Assembly (NCBI GenBank): GCA_934446135.1
Contig: CAKSDT010000053.1
Coordinates: forward strand, 1 to 12,395
DNA: 12,395 bases
Origin: an uncultured Clostridia bacterium
GTDB taxonomy: Bacteria > Bacillota > Clostridia > RGIG6154
Reading direction: 5' to 3'
Numbering within the stretch: the stretch's first letter is position 1; each line of letters starts with the position of its first letter. The translations under genes were made by a program, and so were the position numbers. Shown one piece after another: positions 1 through 6,225 of the stretch. The notes beneath the pieces were generated by a model that saw only the letters and a program-made list of their open reading frames with translations, was not told where the DNA came from and searched no databases.

Positions 1-588
1 GATTTTCTCCTCCGGCCTTAAAAACAGTCCTGTTATTTGTGCAAGACCCGTAATACCCGGCTTTACCATAATCCTTTGCGAAAAACCGGGAATATAGGCT
101 TCAAAGCATTTATAGAAAACCTCTCTTTCCGGGCGCGGCCCTACAAGTGACAAATCGCCCGTAAGGCAGTTAAATAACTGCGGTATTTCATCAAACTTTG
201 TTCTTCTTAAAACCCTGCCGACTGCCGTCAGTCTCTCATCATCCTCACCGAGCGACCAACGGATTCCGTTTTCCTCGGCGTTTTCATACATTGTTCTGAA
301 TTTGTATATGTAAAATCTCTTGCCGCCGAGTCCGAGCCGTTCCTGACTATATATCGGTTTCCCTTTTGAGGTCACCGCCACGCATATGTAGGCAATGAGC
401 ATAGGAAACAGAAGAATAATAATGCCAACAAGAGCTACGATAATATCAACTGTCCTCTTTATAAAACCATATACCGGCTTTGACGGCAAGTATGTTATTT
501 TTTCAACCTCATATATTTTATCCGTCCTCTCGAACGGCAATATAACCTTTTCTGTGCCGCTTTCCGCTACGGTTTTCATCGTAATCAT
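1..588 (-). CDS. Bacterial sugar transferase, initiating glycosyltransferase (partial, 3' end cut)
   Basis: The first 196 codons are present and the reading frame runs off the left edge; perhaps a few tens of C-terminal residues are missing. One membrane segment lies at about residues 47-70. It is followed by the family's signature blocks: KFRTM (96-100), KFDEIPQL (131-138), GDLSLVGPRPE (144-154) and KPGITGLAQ (176-184). Members of this family (WcaJ/WbaP C-terminal type) transfer a sugar-1-phosphate from a nucleotide sugar to undecaprenyl phosphate on the inner membrane face, starting repeat-unit synthesis. This copy is the short form, lacking the large N-terminal multi-span domain. The ATG overlaps the preceding stop as ATGA (585-588) with AAAGGA just upstream, so I prefer it to the ATG at 579. 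It is the most distal gene of the operon visible here. The sugar specificity cannot be read from sequence. Confidence 0.93.
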   Translation of the reverse strand, partial: MITMKTVAESGTEKVILPFERTDKIYEVEKITYLPSKPVYGFIKRTVDIIVALVGIIILLFPMLIAYICVAVTSKGKPIYSQERLGLGGKRFYIYKFRTMYENAEENGIRWSLGEDDERLTAVGRVLRRTKFDEIPQLFNCLTGDLSLVGPRPEREVFYKCFEAYIPGFSQRIMVKPGITGLAQITGLFLRPEEKI

Positions 589-1598
589 CCCTGTTCCTTT
601 TCAATTTGTTTTTTTAATACTTCAAAGCCCTTTACAACATCCTTATCATAACTCTTGTCAATCATAAAATTAAGCGGCTCCGATATCAGGAAATTCTGAA
701 TTGCTCTTATATCGACAGAACGGATATAGCATCCGGCTATGGGATAAGATACGTCAGATAACAAATTTCTCATTTTTTGCCTGTATATAATCGGGTAAAA
801 ATCTATGTTCATTTTCAGGCTTAGCACAGCCGAGTGAAATCTTGCACCGATTATCTTACGGCACACAGAATATGCCCTTTGTATTTCTCCACCGGCACTG
901 TGGCTCACGATTTCCGCCATATTCTTATACTTCATAAGCGACTTTACCTTTTTGCACAGAGAAGTATCGTCCTCTGTGCCTGTATCAAACGCAAGAAGTA
1001 TCACGCCTTTTCCTGTCATTTCAATCCAGTACTCGGCGAGCTGTGCCATTTTTAAATAGTAACTGCCGTTATTGCCGTCATAACAAATAAGCGATATACC
1101 AAGTTTATCGTCGTCCGATTTTTTCGGGAGCCAACCCTTTGGCATTCCGAACAGAATATCCGGCATATAGGAAATCATCGTATTCGGACACCTTTTTTGA
1201 AGCCATAAAAGGCTATTCTTGTCGCGGCATACTATATACTTGAATTTTTTCAGTTTATGTATAACAAGCCGTTCGGCAAGTCTGCTTTTAAGCGGCTCGA
1301 TATTGCATCCGATACAGTAATCAGCAATATGCTTTCGTCTTAAAAACCAGATAAGTTCACACTTCAGTGCCGCACGGCTGTTTACCATAAATCCGGAACC
1401 GGTGACCAATAGCCTCGGGATGGTTTTCTTCTGTTCGCTATTTTTTAAACTGACATTTTTTTCGTCAAGCAGCAAAGTCGAAGGAGAATTGCGTGCGTCT
1501 ACGTAAAAATTATATTCCGGCATATAATGTGCTGTTATTTTCTGCATATAATCGTCGCCGAAATTATGATCAAAATACCCGCACAATTCCAATTCCAT
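585..1598 (-). CDS. Polysaccharide pyruvyl transferase family protein
   Basis: This 337-aa soluble protein has the layout of the polysaccharide pyruvyl transferase family (PF04230, WcaK/CsaB-like). Seen features are an N-terminal GYFDHNFGDDYM motif (residues 7-18), a middle CRDKNSLLWL segment (124-133) of the kind that precedes the inter-domain hinge, and GARFHSAVLSL (251-261), matching the conserved R-x-H-S-x region of the donor-binding half. Family members add a ketal-linked pyruvate from phosphoenolpyruvate to a sugar of a surface polysaccharide; some act on other substrates, so the exact reaction is inferred. It begins 1 nt after the stop of the preceding Wzz-like gene, with CAGGAG upstream, and ends in an ATGA overlap with the sugar transferase. 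Translation is therefore probably coupled on both sides. Confidence 0.8.
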   Translation of the reverse strand: MELELCGYFDHNFGDDYMQKITAHYMPEYNFYVDARNSPSTLLLDEKNVSLKNSEQKKTIPRLLVTGSGFMVNSRAALKCELIWFLRRKHIADYCIGCNIEPLKSRLAERLVIHKLKKFKYIVCRDKNSLLWLQKRCPNTMISYMPDILFGMPKGWLPKKSDDDKLGISLICYDGNNGSYYLKMAQLAEYWIEMTGKGVILLAFDTGTEDDTSLCKKVKSLMKYKNMAEIVSHSAGGEIQRAYSVCRKIIGARFHSAVLSLKMNIDFYPIIYRQKMRNLLSDVSYPIAGCYIRSVDIRAIQNFLISEPLNFMIDKSYDKDVVKGFEVLKKQIEKEQG

Positions 1599-1599
1599 A

Positions 1600-2973
1600 T
1601 TATTCTCCTGCCGTTTCTGTTTCGTTTTTCTTAATATAAACCAACACTCCGCATATCAGAAAGCCGAACATTAAGGCAAGCACAAGACCCACTGAATAGT
1701 AAAATACTGTACTTGCGGTTTTATGCGCCACAACTCCCGAAATGCAGGCTATGCTCTGTGCGGATTTGTATGAATTATAATCGTCTATTGTATCTTTCGT
1801 AAGCGAATAGAGTTCGTTAAACTTTTCGCATGTGTTTTTCAGGCTCGTTTCAAGTGCATTTTGAAGTTCCTTATTTGAAAATCCGTCCGGGAAACTGTTC
1901 TCATTGCTCTCATAGCGCTGTCTGTCAATCTCCGTATTCAAAGCGGACGTGCGATATTTGACATAGTCTAACACAAGTTGGTCGTATACCGACTTGTTCT
2001 GAATGTAGTTTTCATCACGCTCGGTGTTTTCCCGTACCTGCGAACTTTCGCTGTCGTCATCGTCCTTGTTCCGACCGTCTCTGTCCCAAAGATACTGCTT
2101 GTTCTTGTTGGAATAAATCGTCATAAGTCCTTTTTGCGTTTCCGCTTTTTTATTGTTAAGGTCAATATCATATACTGCGTCCGTTATTTTATTATGAAGC
2201 GCATTTCTCAGATACCAAGCGTTTTTTGTAATACCGTTCTCAATAACCATACGTTCCGCAACCGACAAATCCCGTTCGGTAAGTGATTTATACTCCGCTA
2301 TCAAGTCCAAAAGCGAATAGCCTGTCTGCGGCGAACGATAATTCTTTTCCGCGTCGTAAACTCTCGCTAAATACTCAATATTAGAGTTTATTTTCTTTCG
2401 CAGAATATCCACCGTATCATAGTAATCATACTGCATCGCCACATCTCCCGACAGGTTTGTTATATCATAGTTGTAAGTATATCTTTCAACATAATACAGG
2501 CGGTACTGACTGAGAACGGCGCTGAGTATGCGTTTGGCATAGTCATTGCCCTTTGATGTAGTATATTTTACCGAGTAGTACACCGTATTCTTCTTTTCAT
2601 CCTCATTTTTTTCGTAGTCGGAAAACTTGTCGATCCACGACGCATATTTTTCCTGCTCGGCTGTGGGGATAATGGGAGTCACGGTGATATTGCGGCTGAT
2701 TTCATCAATATTCGTTGCCTTAAACCCAAGCTCCGTTAATGCGTTTTTAATCACAATCGAGCTTTTGATTTCATAAGGATTTATTTTTTCGCCGTTTTCG
2801 GCAAGTCCGTCTTCAGCCTTTGCACCGATATATTTTATCAGCATCTCTGCCGTATAGCTTTCGTCAAGCTTCAGTTTAATGGAGCAAAGAACAACGCTTA
2901 CGGCGAGCAGTATAACAAATACTTTTTTATGCTCATACAGTCCGTTTAAGAAATCACGCAGCAGCATTATCAC
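1600..2973 (-). CDS. Wzz-like polysaccharide chain-length determinant / co-polymerase, paralogue 2
   Basis: The topology is that of Wzz-type polysaccharide co-polymerases: a hydrophobic segment at about residues 17-32, a large charged extracytoplasmic region rich in predicted helix (about 33-420), a second membrane segment (about 425-447) and a short cytoplasmic tail. Wzz proteins set chain length together with a Wzy polymerase, and the Wzy-like gene is nearby. No kinase domain or tyrosine cluster is visible, so this is not a fused BY-kinase. It shares local motifs with the upstream gene (VIENGITKN against VIQNGITND, and SVYDQLV against SVYDPLV), indicating tandem paralogues. The start is either GTG at 2973 or ATG at 2967; the run AAGGAGGAGGAAA serves both. 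It overlaps the upstream gene by 14-20 bp. Family assignment is by topology and context rather than by a sharp motif. Confidence 0.75.
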   Translation of the reverse strand: MIMLLRDFLNGLYEHKKVFVILLAVSVVLCSIKLKLDESYTAEMLIKYIGAKAEDGLAENGEKINPYEIKSSIVIKNALTELGFKATNIDEISRNITVTPIIPTAEQEKYASWIDKFSDYEKNEDEKKNTVYYSVKYTTSKGNDYAKRILSAVLSQYRLYYVERYTYNYDITNLSGDVAMQYDYYDTVDILRKKINSNIEYLARVYDAEKNYRSPQTGYSLLDLIAEYKSLTERDLSVAERMVIENGITKNAWYLRNALHNKITDAVYDIDLNNKKAETQKGLMTIYSNKNKQYLWDRDGRNKDDDDSESSQVRENTERDENYIQNKSVYDQLVLDYVKYRTSALNTEIDRQRYESNENSFPDGFSNKELQNALETSLKNTCEKFNELYSLTKDTIDDYNSYKSAQSIACISGVVAHKTASTVFYYSVGLVLALMFGFLICGVLVYIKKNETETAGE

Positions 2974-4408
2974 TTTCCTCCTCCTTGATTTTTTTTCTTT
3001 TCAATACGGAATATATAAGACACCACAAATAAAGCACAGCAGACCATATAACCATTATTTTGACAATCGTCACAACAGAGGAAACAACTCCCTGTCCGTG
3101 ACCTATACCGCTTATATACAATGTTTCATAAGATATGGTATCTATGTACTCATCGTTTACGGCAGTGGCTCTTTTTAAGAATTCATCTATTTTCACCGTT
3201 ATATCATCGCATTGCTTATCCGCAGTCTTTTTAACCCAATCTGCACTTTCTTCAAATGCGGAAAATTGCTTTATCAGATAGTCGTAATAATGTGCCTCGT
3301 TTTCCGACTCGTCCCCGGCAAGGTTCGCCTTGCTTGCGTTTTCCGTCAGGTAGTCTATTCCGATTTTTGTTCTGTTCATATAAAATATATTTTCCGAGTC
3401 CAGTGCCGGGATAAATACAACCTTTGTAACAAGCGGATCATACACTGATATGCCGTCCAGCATGATGTTATATTCGCCTCGGTTTCTCTGCGTCTGCTCG
3501 TAATTTTCTTTCGATACATAACTGAACTGCTTTAAAAGTTTGTCCTTGTCGTTGGTAATACCGTTTTGGATAACAAATGCCTTGTATGTTTCGACATCGT
3601 TGTCAGCTATTCCCGTCAGTTCGGTACTCAGGTCACCGAAACTCACGCCGTCCTTTGAAACAAACTTAACGTCCTCATCGTAACGGCTTGACAAATACCT
3701 GTTTATGCGGTTTATAATGTTTTTCATCTCGCTTGCGCGGTTGAAATAGTCAAGCAATTTTATTTTCGACAGATCTGCCTCAAACACAGAACTCGTGAAA
3801 ACATATTTGCTCTCATAATATTCCTTATAACTGTCAGCAACAGCGGTTAATATTTTTGCTTTTGACGGCAATACAAACTGTTTCAAAACCGCTCTGACGG
3901 ACGCAGGTATACCGTTCGCCTTAATCGAATCCGAGATAACCGAATACGAGATCGTGTATTTTGACGGAAAGTATGAATATGTGTCATTTCCATCGAGAAC
4001 ATTCTGCCTTATTGCGTTAAAGCTGCCGTCCGTGGTGATACCGGTAACGGAAATATGCTCCCTCAGCATTTCTGGAGTTAGCCTGTTATTCAGCTTATCA
4101 CAGGCGCTTGTTAAGACCTCATCGCTTAACACCTCATAAATATCAAACGGTGATCCGTCCGGGTTGCAGCCCTTTGTTATTTCCGAAAACGAAATTGAAA
4201 CGGTTGTGTATGCCATATTCAGATTTTCGGCAATAACGCAGATTGCCGCAAGTGCCGCAATTATGATTACGCATATCAGTGGATATCCGGACTTCGCTTT
4301 CGGTATTTTCACTTTATCGTTCTCCTCAAACAATATATCCGCAGAAATTTCCGTTTCATTGTTTGATGTTTTTGGCTCCGGATACAGTGTTTTATTGCTG
4401 AATATCAT
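2954..4408 (-). CDS. Wzz-like polysaccharide chain-length determinant / co-polymerase, paralogue 1
   Basis: The 484-aa protein has a roughly 40-residue charged cytoplasmic N terminus, a membrane segment at about 42-60, a long hydrophilic extracytoplasmic domain (about 65-435), a second membrane segment (about 440-466) and a basic/acidic tail ending in DNAAA. This is the Wzz/polysaccharide co-polymerase plan. It shares SVYD-x-LV and NGIT motifs with the following gene and is about the same size, so the two look like diverged duplicates that could form a mixed oligomer (inference). Its ATG overlaps the wzy-like stop as ATGA (4405-4408), and its own end overlaps the next gene, so translation is coupled on both sides. 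There is no cytoplasmic kinase domain. The function in chain length control is inferred from topology and from sitting directly after a polymerase gene. Confidence 0.75.
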   Translation of the reverse strand: MIFSNKTLYPEPKTSNNETEISADILFEENDKVKIPKAKSGYPLICVIIIAALAAICVIAENLNMAYTTVSISFSEITKGCNPDGSPFDIYEVLSDEVLTSACDKLNNRLTPEMLREHISVTGITTDGSFNAIRQNVLDGNDTYSYFPSKYTISYSVISDSIKANGIPASVRAVLKQFVLPSKAKILTAVADSYKEYYESKYVFTSSVFEADLSKIKLLDYFNRASEMKNIINRINRYLSSRYDEDVKFVSKDGVSFGDLSTELTGIADNDVETYKAFVIQNGITNDKDKLLKQFSYVSKENYEQTQRNRGEYNIMLDGISVYDPLVTKVVFIPALDSENIFYMNRTKIGIDYLTENASKANLAGDESENEAHYYDYLIKQFSAFEESADWVKKTADKQCDDITVKIDEFLKRATAVNDEYIDTISYETLYISGIGHGQGVVSSVVTIVKIMVIWSAVLYLWCLIYSVLKRKKIKEEESDNAAA

Positions 4409-5586
4409 ATGAAATCTCCTTTTGTTTTTTCGGGTTTATCAAAGGAAAGCGCGGCATATATCAGCAAATTCCAGAAAGACTTAATACTCGGATTTATTGT
4501 GAGCGTCATAGAAAGTGCCAATATGCCGAGCATCGCCGCCGAAATATATCCCCGTTTTTTTATGTTTCTCAATACAGCCGCAGAGGACATCAGAATAAAA
4601 ATTACAAATCCCGGTATGCCTTGGTTATAGAGCGACTGTATAAATTGGTTGTGTGCCACCACATGCATCAGTTTCCCGTTTATCATCATTTCGTGATAGG
4701 CAAATATTCCTCTGCCATACATCAGTTCCCACGACGAGTGTTTTATCGTATTGAGCATTGAAAGCCATATATCTCCCCTCGCCGTTCCGCGTGATTCGAT
4801 AATCTTTTGTATACTGAAGCGCGATGAAACATCTTCGGGCAGAATCGGAATAACAACCGTCCACAGAATAATCGCCATGCCGATTGCCGTGCAAACTCCG
4901 ATAATGAACTGTTTTGTCCCCTTTGCGTTTATGAATACATACGACATTATCATAACCGCAAGCCCAAGCAACCCGCCGCGTGAGCCTGAGGTGAAAACCA
5001 TATATGCTCCGAGAGCAAGCAAAATCGTGCATATAACGGTATAGATTTTGTTGTCTCTCAGCTTTTTTAAAGCGACTGCCATAGGCAAAAGAAAAAATCC
5101 GGCAAAGTAGTTCGGATCGCTTGTGGTTCCGAATATTGTCATCGTGTTTCTGTCGCCGTACCAATCCGCACCGATAAATCCGAGCGTAATCAGTACACCG
5201 AGCAGTGTAAGTTGTGTAATCTCAAACGCTTTAATTTCATTTTCACTATATTTGCGCATGGTTATAAGAAACATCAGACCTATCGTTTCAAAATATCCGC
5301 GCACATATTCCAGTGCCACCGGGCTTCTGTCCGCAAACAACGTCATAACAACCGTTATCAGATACGCAAACGATAACAAATGAACGATGTTCAACTCAAG
5401 TTTTTCACGATAGAAAAACCAACTTACCGCAAAATATCCGGCAATAGGTATAGTAAGCAGTTTCAAAAAGGAATTTCCCGCAGCATTGATTGTAATGGTA
5501 AGCGGCAATGCAAGAAAATACGCACAGGCAAGAATGCACGAAAGCCCGATATCCGCTTTTTTCAGACTGTTTATCAATCTCCTCAC
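4405..5586 (-). CDS. O-antigen ligase / Wzy-type polysaccharide polymerase
   Basis: The 393-aa protein is almost entirely membrane-spanning (about ten hydrophobic helices). It carries features of the O-antigen ligase/polymerase family (PF04932): the SGSRGGLLGL motif (about residues 200-209) and a large loop ending with AHNQFIQSLYNQGIPGF (about 309-325), the typical H-N-x-x-x-x-x-x-x-x-G-x-x-G block before the last helices. Such proteins either polymerise lipid-linked repeat units outside the membrane (Wzy) or transfer glycan to an acceptor. Next to two Wzz-like genes and an initiating transferase in a Gram-positive-type genome, polymerase is more likely than lipopolysaccharide ligase. The start used is a GTG with AAGGA upstream; an in-frame TTG a few codons later is an alternative. 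The gap to the preceding 77-aa gene is 45 bp, so both are probably on one transcript. Confidence 0.88.
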   Translation of the reverse strand: MRRLINSLKKADIGLSCILACAYFLALPLTITINAAGNSFLKLLTIPIAGYFAVSWFFYREKLELNIVHLLSFAYLITVVMTLFADRSPVALEYVRGYFETIGLMFLITMRKYSENEIKAFEITQLTLLGVLITLGFIGADWYGDRNTMTIFGTTSDPNYFAGFFLLPMAVALKKLRDNKIYTVICTILLALGAYMVFTSGSRGGLLGLAVMIMSYVFINAKGTKQFIIGVCTAIGMAIILWTVVIPILPEDVSSRFSIQKIIESRGTARGDIWLSMLNTIKHSSWELMYGRGIFAYHEMMINGKLMHVVAHNQFIQSLYNQGIPGFVIFILMSSAAVLRNIKKRGYISAAMLGILALSMTLTINPSIKSFWNLLIYAALSFDKPEKTKGDFI

Positions 5587-5631
5587 ATCTCCGTTTCCTT
5601 CTGAATTTTATATCATAAGTAAAAAGTGACG

Positions 5632-5865
5632 CTACATCTGCCTTTTTTGCAGCAAAAAAGAAATAGCTTCGTCTTTTGACGTAAGCAACGGATTTTCTCC
5701 GTGGAAGTATTCTATTGCATCCAAAAGAACGGAAAGAGAATATTCTTCAAGCCTTATGAAGGTTAAGGCGTGCATGGCCCTGTCTCTGTCTCTGCCGAAA
5801 CTCAAATCGGAAATATGCATGCAACCGACCCTGTCTTTTAATATCTCAAATAAATCTTTTTCCAT
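5632..5865 (-). CDS. Unrecognised 77-aa protein, first gene of the exopolysaccharide operon
   Basis: I do not recognise this family. The 77-aa product is soluble and mixed-charge, predicted mostly helical, with two Cys/His-poor halves: an N-terminal segment containing CMHISDLSFGRDRDRA and a C-terminal helical segment ending LLQKRQM. There is no signal peptide or membrane helix. It starts at an ATG with AAGGATGG a few bases upstream. It lies between the left inverted repeat of the promoter switch and the wzy-like gene, 45 bp before the latter, in the same direction. It would therefore be the first product made when the switch is ON. By position alone it could be a regulator of the operon, in the way the first genes of Bacteroides capsule operons act on elongation, but no sequence similarity to those is claimed. 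Clean start, ribosome site and synteny argue that it is real. Confidence 0.7.
   Translation of the reverse strand: MEKDLFEILKDRVGCMHISDLSFGRDRDRAMHALTFIRLEEYSLSVLLDAIEYFHGENPLLTSKDEAISFLLQKRQM
5642..5660. repeat. Perfect short palindrome at the 3' end of the 77-aa gene
   Basis: CTTTTTTGC and GCAAAAAAG form 9-bp arms around a single central base. It lies inside the last codons of the 77-aa gene. The stem is almost all A/T and is not followed by a T tract on the transcribed strand, so it is a poor intrinsic terminator. It may be chance in codons for Phe, Leu, Gln and Lys, or a weak structure before the wzy-like gene. Confidence 0.4.
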
Positions 5866-5922
5866 AGTTAGCCATCCTTGATTACAAAGCGTTTACTATG
5901 CCGATAACTTATTTTCAGTGTG

Positions 5923-5952
5923 TTTACAACATAATTGCGATTATGTTGTAAA
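5923..5952 (+). repeat. Left inverted repeat / recombination site of the promoter switch (IR-L)
   Basis: ACAACATAAT (5926-5935), core TGCG (5936-5939), ATTATGTTGT (5940-5949). The arms are exact reverse complements and extend by a further 3 bp on each side to 13-bp arms. The 24-bp unit matches the copy at 6198-6221 exactly in reverse complement, including the asymmetric core, which there reads CGCA. Two inverted protein-binding arms around a short asymmetric core is the typical design of a tyrosine-recombinase crossover site. The two copies are in the head-to-head orientation that gives inversion rather than deletion. Confidence 0.88.
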
Positions 5953-5964
5953 TTGGTGTTTACC

Positions 5965-6015
5965 TTATGCAAACCATTGAAAAACATGAAGTTTTCTTGA
6001 ATGTTTTTTGCATAA
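5965..6015. repeat. Imperfect inverted repeat inside the invertible segment
   Basis: TTATGCAAA (5965-5973) pairs with TTTGCATAA (6007-6015), and AAAAC (5981-5985) pairs with GTTTT (5991-5995) around a 5-base loop. Partial pairing of CATT/AATG type lies between them. Neither side is followed by a T tract, so it is not an obvious terminator. It may be an accessory binding site for the recombinase or a regulator, or an RNA structure. Confidence 0.45.
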
Positions 6016-6029
6016 AAGTGCTTGTTAAA

Positions 6030-6064
6030 CAGACCAATGATATTGCAAATATAACATTGGTCTG
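6030..6064. repeat. Perfect 10-bp stem-loop inside the invertible segment
   Basis: CAGACCAATG (6030-6039) and CATTGGTCTG (6055-6064) are exact reverse complements separated by 15 bases. On the minus strand only TTT follows the stem, and on the plus strand AATTTCC follows. It could therefore be a weak terminator limiting read-through from the recombinase gene into the operon, or an operator. It sits upstream of the promoter and would stay upstream after inversion. Confidence 0.55.
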
Positions 6065-6134
6065 AATTTCCGTATCCTTTTTTGTTGCATAGTGACGAAA
6101 TTTTGGAGATAAACAGGAAAGAAATCGCAAACTA

Positions 6135-6163
6135 TTGACAAATTCGACTTTTTCTGATAAAAT
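6135..6163 (+). promoter_or_regulatory. Strong promoter within the invertible segment, now pointing away from the operon
   Basis: The -35 TTGACA (6135-6140) is a perfect consensus, the spacer is 17 bp, and the -10 is TAAAAT (6158-6163) with an extended TG one base before it (6155-6156). Expected start is about 6170. Directly downstream lie a small palindrome AGATAT-GT-ATATCT and a run of T (6184-6190). In the drawn orientation it reads across the right repeat and antisense through the recombinase gene. After inversion it would read into the 77-aa gene and the exopolysaccharide operon. No other promoter in the segment comes close to this quality. Confidence 0.8.
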
Positions 6164-6196
6164 TTGTGTAGATATGTATATCTTTTTTTTGACAGG

Positions 6197-6222
6197 CACA
6201 ACATAATCGCAATTATGTTGTG
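6197..6222 (-). repeat. Right inverted repeat / recombination site of the promoter switch (IR-R)
   Basis: ACAACATAAT (6198-6207), core CGCA (6208-6211), ATTATGTTGT (6212-6221), with one more C-G pair outside the arms. It is the exact 24-bp reverse complement of the left copy. Outside the 24 bp the flanks differ, which fits a defined site rather than a long duplication. It ends 3 bp before the recombinase stop codon, linking site and enzyme. Confidence 0.88.
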
Positions 6223-6225
6223 TTT

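Larger units (their letters stand above)
5926..6221. other. Putative invertible promoter segment (phase-variation switch)
   Basis: The segment is bounded by exact 24-bp inverted copies of a recombination-site-like sequence, with about 250 bp between them, and holds no convincing gene. Inside are a near-consensus promoter (6135-6163, reading right), a perfect 10-bp stem-loop (6030-6064) and a longer imperfect inverted repeat (5965-6015). A tyrosine recombinase gene ends 3 bp beyond the right repeat, and an exopolysaccharide operon starts 60 bp beyond the left repeat, reading away. Inverting the segment between the cores would move the promoter start point from about 6170 to about 5977, pointing left. 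That would give a leader of roughly 110 nt before the 77-aa gene. In the drawn orientation I find no good leftward promoter in the segment, so this is read as OFF. Inversion itself is inferred, not observed. Confidence 0.82.

Noticed and set aside
4625..5164. 179-codon minus-strand open frame inside the wzy-like gene
   Set aside because: It is an out-of-frame shadow of a clear multi-span membrane protein, with an unnatural Arg/His/Cys-rich composition and no ribosome site.
6189..6217. Second TTGACA (6189-6194) just inside the right repeat as another promoter
   Set aside because: No good -10 at 16-18 bp; the nearest candidate, TATGTT, needs a 19-bp spacer and would use the recombination site itself.
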